In this document: positions 11,204-20,986 of the stretch, piece after piece | Position numbering within the stretch: the stretch's first letter is position 1 | How the letters are laid out: each line of letters starts with the position of its first letter | Origin: Kappaphycus alvarezii | Lineage: Eukaryota; Rhodophyta; Florideophyceae; Gigartinales; Solieriaceae | NCBI GenBank assembly: GCA_002205965.3 | Contig: NADL03000515.1 | Span: 434,001-498,000 of the forward strand | Length of the DNA: 64,000 bases | Direction of reading: 5' to 3' | Position numbers and translations under genes: made by a program | Notes under the pieces: model-generated | The model's database searches: none | Told to the model about the DNA's origin: nothing | The model's input: only the letters and a program-made list of their open reading frames with translations

Positions 11204-11608
11204 ATGGCCAAGCAATTCTTCCTTCTCCTCCTTGTCCTCCTCCCAGTCCTAACCGCCCTTCCCACCCCCCTCTCACCCCTCCAACGCCAATCCCCCACAT
11301 CCAACGATCGAATCGGTCTCTGTGCCCGCGGAGTAGTTACACGTCCCGCCCGTTGCCTCTGTCGTCTCATGTTCCAAGATCGGCTCATCGTCAGTGAAGA
11401 ATCCTTGTTTATAAACTCATGCACTTCCACATTTGGAAGTCGCCGCCGCGTGCTTGCTATACGCAATGCTTGTCGACCATTCCGAAATCGTATGGGACGT
11501 GTGAATATTACGAGGCTGATTGCTGCTTCAAATCGAGTGTTGAGGAGGTGTTTACCGATGCTCCCGGCTATGGAGGTTGAGGACTTTGTGAGGCCAAGAG
11601 GGAGCTGA
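11204..11608 (+). CDS. Small secreted cysteine-containing protein (hypothetical)
   Basis: A 134-codon ORF with a strong start context (GTCACCATGG). The first 20 residues form a classic signal peptide: a short charged start, then FFLLLLVLLPVLTALP, with likely cleavage after the ALP/TP region. The mature part is basic and has six cysteines (about residues 40, 51, 53, 73, 90, 116), which could make three disulfides. No domain is recognised. A TTTAAAA stretch lies about 75 bases upstream. It overlaps no transposon I can identify, so it is the most plausible host gene in the window. Its role is unknown; small secreted cysteine-containing proteins have many roles, and I do not assign one. Confidence 0.55.
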   Translation: MAKQFFLLLLVLLPVLTALPTPLSPLQRQSPTSNDRIGLCARGVVTRPARCLCRLMFQDRLIVSEESLFINSCTSTFGSRRRVLAIRNACRPFRNRMGRVNITRLIAASNRVLRRCLPMLPAMEVEDFVRPRGS

Positions 11609-12431
11609 TGTCGTGGGCGGGTTGAGTGCCTTTCAAGAGGACGCGTAGGAGCTGAGGTAAATCTGTTAGATTTCTGGTGTTCTTCACTGAGTAAAAATCG
11701 TAGCCCTGTCTTGAGCTGATTTGTTCGGATGTTCACATGTCATTGAGAACGTCAGGTTCTGGGTCCAGCCTAATTCAGGGCGGCACCCCCTGTTCTATCC
11801 AGGTTTTCTGCAGAGTGACGGACACTTCTGGCACTACAAAGGTACATAACTCTGTGGGTGACTTCGCAAAACCGCAGCTACTATCCCTTGAACGTAACTG
11901 GATTACGCAAGGGTAGACAAGACGTTTATCGGGTTCAACTTAACTTGCGGAAAACCGGTCGTGGGCACGGAACCGTGCGTCTGCTGGTTCCAGGATTAAC
12001 CAGCACCTCGAATGATAAGACTCCAGGTGGTTTGGCATTGCTGTATCCTTAAATTTTATTTCATTCATCATTTGGCTGAAGTAAGTATTGTAAATTTTCC
12101 CCCCTTCATCGTCTTTAGCTGACTTGTCATTTTATTTCTTCGCTTAAGCTCCCTCCTCCACCTACACCTCGCCCTCCCTCGTCCGACGTTCGAGCCCGCT
12201 CCCGTGGTCCTGCTGCGGTTGCGCTCTGTCGCGCGACGACGGTGCTTTCGCCTCATCTTCCCTCTTCTCCTGGTTTTTTCTCTTTTTTCTTCTTTGATTC
12301 TCCCGATCTTCGCCAGATTCGTTTTTCCACAGCGCTATCTTATTGGCTACTTCTTGATTTTAAGTCTATCGTGATCTTTTTATTGGCTATTTCCTTTCCC
12401 GTGATCTCCCGACCCCACAGTTTCTGCCACC
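11609..12431. other. Intergenic stretch ending in a pyrimidine-rich leader
   Basis: No gene is recognised in 11609-12130. From about 12130 to 12431 the plus strand is strongly pyrimidine-rich (for example TTTTTTCTCTTTTTTCTTC near 12276) and runs into the Kozak-like GCCACCATG of the non-LTR ORF1, so it is probably the 5' untranslated region of that element. Confidence 0.45.
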
Positions 12432-13582
12432 ATGCCTTCCCGACCTTCTTCTGAGCATTCCGACACCGTTGTTTCCCTAACCCATGCGTCGATGGACTAT
12501 CTGGTCAAATGCGTCTCCATCTTTGATGGAGTCGTCAATCTCTCCGACCCTGCAGCCACAGCTGCATTCTGTTCTGCCGTTCAGAACTCCCCCGTGGCGA
12601 CCGCTCTGGCCCCTTCTCTGCAAAACAACCCTCAGTTTCGTTCCGTCCTGCAGATCTTGACCTCTCTTGCGGCCCCTTCCTCGCCGACTTCTCCAGCCAC
12701 TGAACCGGACCAATCTCCCAATCCTGCTCCTCAGCCTCCCGCACAATCCTACCTACGCGCGGCGGCCATGCCCCCAACAGCCCCAAAACCCCTCCGCCGT
12801 CTCCCTTTCCTGGGCCGCCAAGGCCTCACCCATCAGGGTGACCTTTCAGCTGTTCGCATCTCCACCAAGTTTGCGGGTCGCGTCCGCCGAGCTACTCGAG
12901 GGCTTTTTGGCGGCAACACCAAGCGAGTTGTCGTCGTCACGTCTCCTCCGGACTTTCCTGTACATGATCCGTCCGCTTTCCGCCGAGCCATCACACAAGG
13001 TGGTTTTCCGGGCTCCTGTTCCATTATTCGCTCCTCTTCCCCGCATATCTTCATGGTGTGCGCTGCCGAGCGGGATTTGGCGTCTTTGCCTCCCGCCTAT
13101 ACCGCCTTCCGAAACTTGGCGAAGACATCGGACAACTACGACCCTCCCGAACTCGTGTTTTCCGAAATCATGGACATCTCTTCAGACCTGTCACCTGCCC
13201 AGCTCCGCGGCGTCCTTCCTGGCCTTCGACAAGAAATCGAACGCCTGGAATCTCCGTCCTGCTTGTGGTATCCGGCTCCTGCTTTTGCCCAATCCCTCCG
13301 CGAAATGGAGTCCGCAGCTTACCAGACTCTTTCTGCCGATCCCACCTTTGCCCGGGACATGCCTCCCCTCGCACCCCTTCGGCTCCCGCTGTCCACTCTA
13401 AGCGCCGTCGCGCCCGTCCAGATGTGACCGATACGGATGGTTTTACCCTGGTTGCACGTCGCGGCCCTGGGCCCGCGACCTCTTCTGCTCCTAGCTCCCC
13501 CGTTCCCCCGCAGGTTGATGGTCGGTTCTCTGTCCTCGAATACGTTTCAGTTCCGGAATCAATGACCGATAATGACCAGTAG
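12432..13582 (+). pseudogene. Non-LTR retrotransposon ORF1 (one frameshift)
   Basis: The frame opens at a GCCACCATG start and runs to 13427 (331 codons). Similar composition then continues in another frame to the stop at 13580-13582, ending with KRRRARPDVTDTDGFTLVAR and VPESMTDNDQ. A single frame change near 13340-13390 therefore seems likely, giving a protein of about 383 residues. It is proline-rich at about 85-120 and basic afterwards, as expected of an RNA-binding ORF1 product, but no RRM or zinc knuckle is seen. The stop overlaps the ORF2 start by 11 bases. GC-rich, unlike the neighbouring gypsy and Ulp1-bearing elements. Confidence 0.6.
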
Positions 13583-15345
13583 GATTGCTTCTGTCCCTCC
13601 TACTGCCCTTACTTTCCCTGCTCTTTTCAGGGCTTCGATACCCGTTCTTCCGTACATCCCTCGCCCAGTTCAAGCAGCGGCCTACGACCTCTATTTTGCC
13701 TCCTTGAGCCGTGTCATCGCTGCTCCGTCTGATGCACATCGTCATCGTGCCCTTCTCGAACTTGTCGCCCTCCCCAAACTCGTATTTCGACGCAATCATC
13801 CTCGCTTCCATCGCTCGAGCCGCTCTGAAATCTGCTCCAATCTTGCCGACCGCATTCGTCTCGCATCTTCCGGTCTTTTCGATGACCTCTTCATTGAAGC
13901 CCTCTCCCTTTTCGGGGCCTCCCACCCCCTGCTACCCATGCCGACGCCTCTCATTCCCCATCTACCCTCCAGCGCAGCCGCCGCTTACTGCACCGTGGCA
14001 GTCCTTCCCGCGCCACAGCAGCCTTACTGCACGATACCCCACCTGTTGTGCCCTCGGAAGACATTCTCCGCAGACTCAAATCCCTTCACCCCACGCCCAC
14101 GTCCCCCGTTCAGCCCCTCCCTAACTCTCGTCTTCCCCCTGCCGTCAAGTTTTCCGTTTCGGATGTTCGTAGAGCCATCCATAGCCTCGACCCGTCCACC
14201 GCCCCTGGATCTGATGGCCTTTCCCCGCTCTTTCTCCGTATGTTGCTTCGACCTGCGGGGGAGTGCATCCCGCCCGCGACTGTCTTTATGTGCTGACCAA
14301 GTTTGTTAACATGTGTTCCAACGGCGAACTACCGGACTCGTGCAGGGCCTACTTCTGTGGGGGCCGGCTCACAGCCCTCCACAAGCCCAACGGTGGACTT
14401 CGCCCTATAGCTGTTGGTCTCCTCCTCCGCCGACTTATTGCCCGCCTCCTCGCTCACAAGGCTTGCTCGACTGCAGCTTCCTATCTCTTGCCTCATCAAC
14501 TCGGCGTGGGCGTTAAAAGCGGGGCAGAGGCCATTGTTCATGCCGTCCGTCGCCTGACGCAAAACACCAAGTTCCAGGACCACGTATTGATCCAAGTCGA
14601 TGCCCACAATGCTTTCAACAGCATTTGTCGACAACGCATTCTTGATGCCGTTCTGGACTTTGCACCTGGCATCGCGCGATGGGTTCACTACTGTTATGGG
14701 GATACCTCTTTTCTCTCATTCGGTTCATTCTCCATACTAAGCGCCGATGGCACTCAACAGGGGGATCCTTTGGGGGCTCTGCTTTTCGCTCTCGCTCTCC
14801 ATCCTCTCGTTCTCAAGTTCCAGGAGCGATTCCGGCCCCCGCTCAACGCTTGGTATGCAGACGATGGGAACTTGGTCGTTCCCCGCTCGCAGGCCCTCGA
14901 GGCTTTGCAATTCTTCCAGAGTCAGGGACCAGCCATCGGGTTCGCACTGAATATGACCAAAACTCACGTATACGGCCTCTCCTATAATCCCTCTCCCCTC
15001 ACTCTTCCCTGCCCCTTCTCCACGCCCGATGGCTTTACCGTTCTCGGCTCTCCCATTGGTTCCGATACCTTCGTCAGCGCCGCATTTCATACCCGTCAAG
15101 CTGAAGTAGATCGCATCTTTTCCTGTCTTCAGTCCTTCGATGACGCCCAGATGGCCTACCACTTGCACCGTTTCTGTGCGAGCGCCTGTAAGGTTGTTTA
15201 TCTGCTGCGGACTCTCTCCCCCCACCAATCTACGGCTTTGGCCGTCAGCTTCGACCGGAAGCAGCGGGAGGCTTTCGCACAGATTCATGGTCCTTGCACC
15301 GACTCCGAATGGGAGCAAGCCTGCCTTCCTATTTCCTACGGGGGC
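13572..15345 (+). pseudogene. Non-LTR retrotransposon ORF2, 5' part: reverse transcriptase
   Basis: ORF2 starts at ATG 13572 inside the end of ORF1. The coding frame changes near 13985-14050 and again near 14260-14280. Recognisable parts: SVSDVRRAIHSLDPSTAPGS (RT entry, about 14160), LTALHKPNGGLRPIAVG (fingers), LIQVDAHNAFNS with the first catalytic Asp (residue 113 of the 14263 frame), GTQQGDPLGALLF (163-175) and AWYADD (196-201, catalytic pair). The frame ends at PISYGG because a gypsy LTR is inserted at 15346; the continuation LGILLASS is found at 24524 after the insertion. It makes cDNA at the target in intact elements; this copy is broken. Confidence 0.85.
15341..15345. repeat. Target site duplication of the gypsy insertion, left
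   Basis: GGGGC precedes TGATAGG at 15346. The matching copy follows the other LTR: GGGC at 24521-24524 in copy A and a full GGGGC at 40438-40442 in copy B. A 5-bp duplication is normal for Ty3/gypsy integrases. Confidence 0.85.
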
Positions 15346-16905
15346 TGATAGGGGTAAATCGTCGGGAGAAGAGATATTCAGAATCAACCACCCCAAGAAG
15401 GAGGTGTTGCAAGCGACAAAAGTGCTACCGTGGTATAGTTGAACGAACGAAAAGGAGTGTATAGGGAAGACAGTTGAATGGGCTACAAGCAAGTATGGAA
15501 GGGGCAGGGTCTACCACCTATGCTTAGTGACTAGGGTAAAATAAATGCTTCTTGGGTCTGAAGTTGACTCTCAACTTCCTACTACTCTGGACTTGGCTTG
15601 AAGTTGTCTGCCAACTTGCTTGACCTCTCCATGAGGAAGCGGTTTACTCAGCTTATATAGACTTTTGGCTACCCCTAAAGTCCGAACAAAACTACAGAAG
15701 GTACCAGGAAATGCATACAAACAATTTGTGTGGATGATATACTCTAAACAAAAGATACTTAAGAAACTAACAATCAATGAGGTCCTCTTATTTCCCATTC
15801 TCTAAATCAGATCCAAACAACTCCTCTAAAATATCCATGCTGTCCAAGCAGTCCCCACAAATATCTGCGAATGGCTCACAGCTCTCTATTCCCTCCTGGG
15901 AGATATCTAAACTACTAAAGATATCTCCATCCGGTTCCAGCGTCGGCACCACTTGATCCATACTCTCCAGTCCAGGCCCCACCAGTAAAACACTTTCCAT
16001 GCCCCCATTTCCCTCCTCCAACTCGTCCTCGTCCTCGTCATCCTTTTCTTCCTCTCTTCTCCTCATCCTCATCCTCATCCTCCTCATCCTCCTCTTCATC
16101 CTCATCCTCATCCTCATCCTCATCCTCTCTTCATCCTCATCCTCTCCTCATCCTCCTCTTCAACCTCATCCTCCTCTTTAACCTCATCCTCTTTCCCCTG
16201 AGTCTCGTACACTAGCTCAGGGGCTAACCATTCCTCGAAGGACTCCCCGCTCTCCTCCTCGACTTTCTCAGTCTCATCCTCACTTACCTCCCTCGCCTCT
16301 TCTTCTATGAAGAGGCGGCGAACGAACTCGATGATTTTCTTCTTTGTTTGACGCCGGATGTAGTCGTCGGCATCGGTTGGCCCGTAGGCGGCGAGACGAA
16401 GGCCATTGATGGGACGGGAAGGGCGGTTTTTGGAGATAGGGACAGAGGGGCGATTTGACGTCATGTTTCTGTAAAAGGGGTGAGCGGGGTGTGTAGGGGG
16501 ACAGGAGTGCTGAGCAAAATGATCGGGAGCGTTTAAGACTTGGAATAAAGGTGTTTAAATAGGCTCCCGGGGCAGGTTCTATAGATTAGAAATAGGTAAA
16601 ATAAATCTGCAAGGGATTTTTGTAGTAGTGCATTTGCGCCCTTTGTCTCAAAAAAAAATATTTTGGAGGAGGAGGTAAGCAAAAAGGGAAAAAGAACTTA
16701 ATTCGGGATCGATTCAGAGGGGTGGATACAGTGTAAAAATATCTAGATAAAATGGAAGTAAATTTGGAGAGGACCGCGTAATGATAAGCGAGGTTCAGGG
16801 AGGACGAGGGAGGACCGGAACTATAAGCAAATTTGGACAAGGATAGGTAGTACAGTAAACTGAAGGTCTGTAGATGACGGCGACAAAAAAAATCTGCGCC
16901 TAACA
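15346..16905 (-). repeat. 3' LTR of the Ty3/gypsy element
   Basis: 1,560 bases, from TGATAGGGG to GCGCCTAACA on the plus strand. It is nearly identical to the 5' LTR at 22952-24520; I see substitutions near 15448 and 15461, a missing G near 16771, one A fewer near 16890, and rearranged codons in the acidic repeat near 16055-16160. It carries a TATA-like CTTATATAG at 15652-15660 and a frameshifted copy of the acidic ORF. Confidence 0.92.
15788..16464 (-). pseudogene. Acidic LTR-encoded ORF, frameshifted copy in the 3' LTR
   Basis: The same gene as at 23394-24077, but a net loss of 7 bases inside the acidic (GAT/GAG codon) repeat near 16055-16160 changes the frame. The N-terminal half (16120-16464) and C-terminal half (15788 to about 16050) are each intact in different frames. 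This shows that the microsatellite-like acidic tract is unstable. Function as for the intact copy. Confidence 0.8.
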
Positions 16906-16913
16906 CCCCCCGC
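16906..16913 (-). promoter_or_regulatory. Polypurine tract of the gypsy element
   Basis: In element sense GCGGGGGG lies directly before the 3' LTR (TGTTAGG). This is the expected place for the purine primer of plus-strand DNA synthesis. It is short and G-only rather than mixed A/G. Confidence 0.55.
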
Positions 16914-16969
16914 ACTTAGGTCGAACGTCCCGTCTCGTTCTCAATGCTCTTGTTGTTCTTGTGGGAGTT

Positions 16970-19900
16970 CTATCCATTCATCAGGGAGAGTATAGGGTTC
17001 ACTGTAAGGATATGGTAGTAGCTCATTTCCAATATGATGAGAGAGTGTGTACCGTGCGATAACCGGCTCATCTCCTTGGTCAAGAGTTTCGTAGATTCGG
17101 CGTATGGTTTCATAGTGTTCTCTATGAGCTCCTCCCGTTTCACTTCTCCAAACCTTCCAAATGTGAGGTAGTAAACGTAGTATGCAAACTTTTCTGGCAA
17201 CGGGTCCAGAAACGGGTATCTGAAGGAGAAAAAAACTCGCAACATAAGGACTGAGTCCTCACGAGTAAGGTGCGCCCCGTGAATGGTCTGGAAGCACATG
17301 CAAATACTAATGGCAAAAAAGGAAATTACTTCTGCTTCTCGAGGGTCCTCTGTCATTTCGCGAAGCCAACGTCTAATTGGTAGTCGTCCAATAATTAAGG
17401 ATGCATAGTTTCCCCTTGGGAGACTAGGCGGTGTTTGGGGCGATCTTCTTGGCGATCTTCCTCGCTGCTCCCGACGCCTTGCCCTCTTCGATGATCCTCC
17501 TCGATCACTTGATGGTCCTGCCCGTATCATCATCACGGTCTCGGGAGGATCTTGGTCTCCAGCTGAGGTTGTGTTTCTGAGCGGAGCAACGTAAGGTTCC
17601 CATAGAGGATACGGGACCAGTCGATATTCCATATCAGGGGGCAAGCTGTAACCTCTCAGTCGCACATCTTGGTTGTTCTTGAGAAATACGTAAACTGGAC
17701 GGATAATGTTCAGATATGTTTGCGACAAGTCTCCGATAGCTACCATTCCATACCTCCCTATAGAGTAATGATATATGACTTCCACAAACTCTGGACCTGC
17801 TTCCGTGAACCTTCCGTTTTGGAATGAGAATAGAACTCTGATCAATAGTCGGAAATCTTCTTGAGGTAGCAATGGTCCGTTCAACGTACGAAAACATAGG
17901 CATATATTAATGTAGAAATGGATGATTACGTGGAGTTCGTAGTAGTCACGCGTAATCGAGATGATCCATTCCCAGGCCCTTTTTCCTCCCATAGGAATCA
18001 TTCTATAGTTAAAGATGAGTATTCCCCGTGGTTGCGCATAGTCCTGTGTGAGAAGGAATTCTTCAGGCCTCTGATGGTAAGGGACCAGACGACGTGCATG
18101 GATTGCCCTCCTTGATCTCTTCCCTGAGCTTGAACAGAGCTTATAATGCGGGTGTCTTTCCTCCGTGACGATGCAAGGGTTCGAGTACTTTGTTTGGAAA
18201 GCCGGCCACTTCACAGCCTGTTGCATTGCTTTTCCGTGTGCTACAAGTACTTTAGAGCCGACTGAGAAAGTTTGGACTGGAGGCTCTTCATCCTTATTTC
18301 TTGTCTGTGTTAGCGCGCGGTGTGATCTCCAGCTTTCGGTGGCCAGTAGTTCGACCTCTCTACTCTCTTCATCGATAACATTTGTTTCCATATCTCTCTG
18401 TAACATTCTAGGAGCTCTTCCGTACATTAGCTCAAACGGTGACCGTCCACTTCTTCCTCTTCTTCGACGATAGCCGTATAACACTTTTGGTAAGGCATCT
18501 TCCCACTGGATTTCATTCTCGGACATAGTTTTCGATATTGATCGTTTGATGGTTCCAACCATCCTCTCCGCTTTCCCGTTTGACATAGGAGCATATGCGA
18601 GAACTGTCTTTAGCTGAATACCTTTTTCTTCCAAGAAACGAAGCAGTGAAGTTGCAGTAAAACAAAGTGCGTTATCCGAGATGATCCTTTTTGGAAGACC
18701 AAACGGTTCAATTATTTCTTTTTCGATGAATCTCAGGACCACTTCAGCATTGGCCTCCTCAACTGCAACTGCTATTGGCCATCCAGTAAGATGTTCCACC
18801 CCTATAAGGAGATATTTGTTTCCGGAAGAGGTTTCCTTGAATGGGCCGGCAAAGTCAATTGAAAAGGTTTCAAAGAGACCGGAAACTGGAAAGCCTAGAG
18901 TTGTCTTATACTTTCGTATTGGCGTGAATTTTTGACAGTTGTCGCAGCTTTTCACGAAGTTATAGACGTCCTTATGGATACTGGGCCACCAGAATCTCTC
19001 AGTAACGAATTTCTTGGTTGTTTCGAGATCCCAATGCCCTAACTCATCATGAAAAGTCCTCAAGATCTTCATTCTTTCTTTCAAAGGGGCCACTAGTCGA
19101 GGACCGGCTTTCGTGTGTCGGAAGAGTTTCCCATTCCATAGTGTAAAAGCCTTTTGATTCCTGCGTACCCAATTTCTGTGTTCAATATCAACCTTTCTCA
19201 TTTCTAGTCCATCAAGGAATTTAATTAGTCCGTGAATATTAGCTTCGTACTCGTTATTGTTCGGCACTTGCACCTCGGCAACTCCGACGATGTTCTCGGA
19301 AGCTTTTTCATTTGGAATCAGTGGATCCCTCAAGCGGGATAGGTAGTCGGCAGGCTGATTATTGCGTCCGGGCCTATACACAATTTCAAACCGATATTCT
19401 GCGAAAATGTCGAGCCATCGGGCCAAGCGGTGATGTACATCTTTCTTTTGGAATGCTGTCTTAAGTGCCTGGTGATCAGTTATCAAGACAAATTTCTCGA
19501 GTGATAAAAGGTATACGCGAAACTTTTTCAGTGCGAAGACAACAGCGAGCGCTTCTTTTTCGCAGACTGAGTATCTCCTTTCCGCATCATTCAGAGTGCG
19601 ACTTGCGAATTGAACCGGGTGTAGTCTTCCGTTTTCATCTTTTTGGGACAAAACGGCACCCAAAGACCGTTCTGAGGCATCTGTCTCCACAACAAATGGT
19701 CTCTTGAAATCTGGATACATGAGCACTGGGGGACACATAGCTTATCTTTAAGCTCTTCAAATGCGGTTTGCATTTCCTTGTTCCATAAAAATTTTCCGTT
19801 CTTTGTTGTGCTGGCATGTAACGGTGCTGCAGTCTTGGCGAAATCTTTGATAAATCTCCTGTAATATGAGGCCAGTCCTAAGAAGCTTCGAACCTCCGTC

Positions 19901-20986
19901 TTTGAAGCGGGCCTTGGTGCCAACTTGATTTTTTTCGTTTTCTCTGGATCCACTTTAATTCCCTCTTGATCGACGATATGACCGAGTAATTGGATAGACG
20001 TTTTCGCAAAGAAGCATTTGCTTAACTTAATTTTCAGGCTGTACGCAGCTATTCTCTCCACCACGTCTTGACATGCGAGATGTGCTGATCCAAGGTTTTT
20101 GAGAATATACCACATCATCGATATAAACTCTTGCAAATGAAGTCCTTTCAAAACCTCGTTCATCATTCTTTGGAATGTAGCTGGGGCATTCATGAGACCA
20201 AAAGGCATCACTTCGAACCTGAATGTACCGGCTTTGCTGGTAAAAGTTGTTTTTTCCTTGCATTTTTCATCCAATGGAATCTGCCAATAACCAGTGTAAA
20301 GATCAATTGAGGTGAAGTATCTCCCGTCCTTCAAGTCCTCGAGGATTTCCTCCATATTTGGATCGGAAATCGATCGGGTATCATTCTCTGGTTCAGTTGT
20401 CGGTAATCGACGCAAAAGCGAAGTTTTCCATCCTTCTTTGGTGCTACCACAACTGGAAATGACCATGGGGATGAAACTGGCCGAATAATATCATTTTCCA
20501 GCATACTTGTAACATTTCTGAGATAAATTGGTCATATTTTGGCGGTTGACGTCTAGGCCTGTGGTAAATTGGTTTAGTATCGGTAAGTTCAAATGAGTGA
20601 GTGACCGGTACACTTGCTTGTCTTAGATCGGAAACGCTCCATGCAATTACTTCGGAAGATGTTAACATGTCGGATATTATCATTGAGGCGGGGGCTGGAA
20701 GGTGCTGTACTTTTTCTTGAATTTCTCCAATTTGGCGCTGGTCCTTTTCTTGATCCTCACCCTCCAAATTTTGAAGGACCTCTTCCGGCGTGCTCACATC
20801 TTCAGATATGGAATTCGATATATTCTTGTTTTCCGTGCAATTGTAATCTTCTTTCATGCCCCGAATTCCGTCCTTTGATTCGATATTATCGCAAAAAGAA
20901 ACACATTCAGGTGTCAAACCTACCCTAGAATTCCATTCTTCATCTGTTTCAAACCCAGAATCATAATCGTCCCATGTCATGTTCAT
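16970..20986 (-). pseudogene. Ty3/gypsy pol: RT, RNase H, integrase and a duplicated C-terminal domain
   Basis: Pol starts at 20986 with an ATGA overlap of the gag stop. Frame 20444-20986 is an acidic leader ending at PRRQPPKYDQFISEM, then RT continues in 19591-20466 (YFTSIDLYTGYWQIPLDEK, VMPFGLMNAPATFQRMMNE). The catalytic VYIDD lies in a third frame near 20110-20125, so at least three shifts occur there, and one more near 19738. The last 922 codons are uninterrupted: RNase H (ETDAS, residue 20; TDHQ, 88), integrase zinc finger (H230, H235, C265, C268), integrase core D295, D355, E391, a GPY/F-like module (about 494-555), then two related domains of about 110 residues (571-690 and 775-885) up to the LTR. 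Not functional as read, but recently so. Confidence 0.88.
17084..18028 (-). other. Duplicated unrecognised domain at the Pol C terminus
   Basis: Residues 571-690 and 775-885 of the final Pol frame align with each other: INICLCFRTLNG with ISICMCFQTIHG, RVLFSFQ with RVFFSFR, YHYSIGRYG with YYLTFGRFG, with matched spacing throughout. I count roughly one third identity. A basic, serine/proline/arginine-rich linker (about 735-775) separates them. The region lies after the integrase and directly before the 3' LTR, where some gypsy elements have a chromodomain, but no chromodomain residues are recognised. Hydrophobic and aromatic spacing suggests an all-helical globular fold. Function unknown. Confidence 0.8.

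Noticed and set aside
15346-16905. The 1.56-kb acidic-ORF repeat as an independent DNA transposon
   Set aside because: Its TG...CA ends, the adjacent primer site and polypurine tract, and the GGGGC duplication around the pair show that it is the LTR of the gypsy element.
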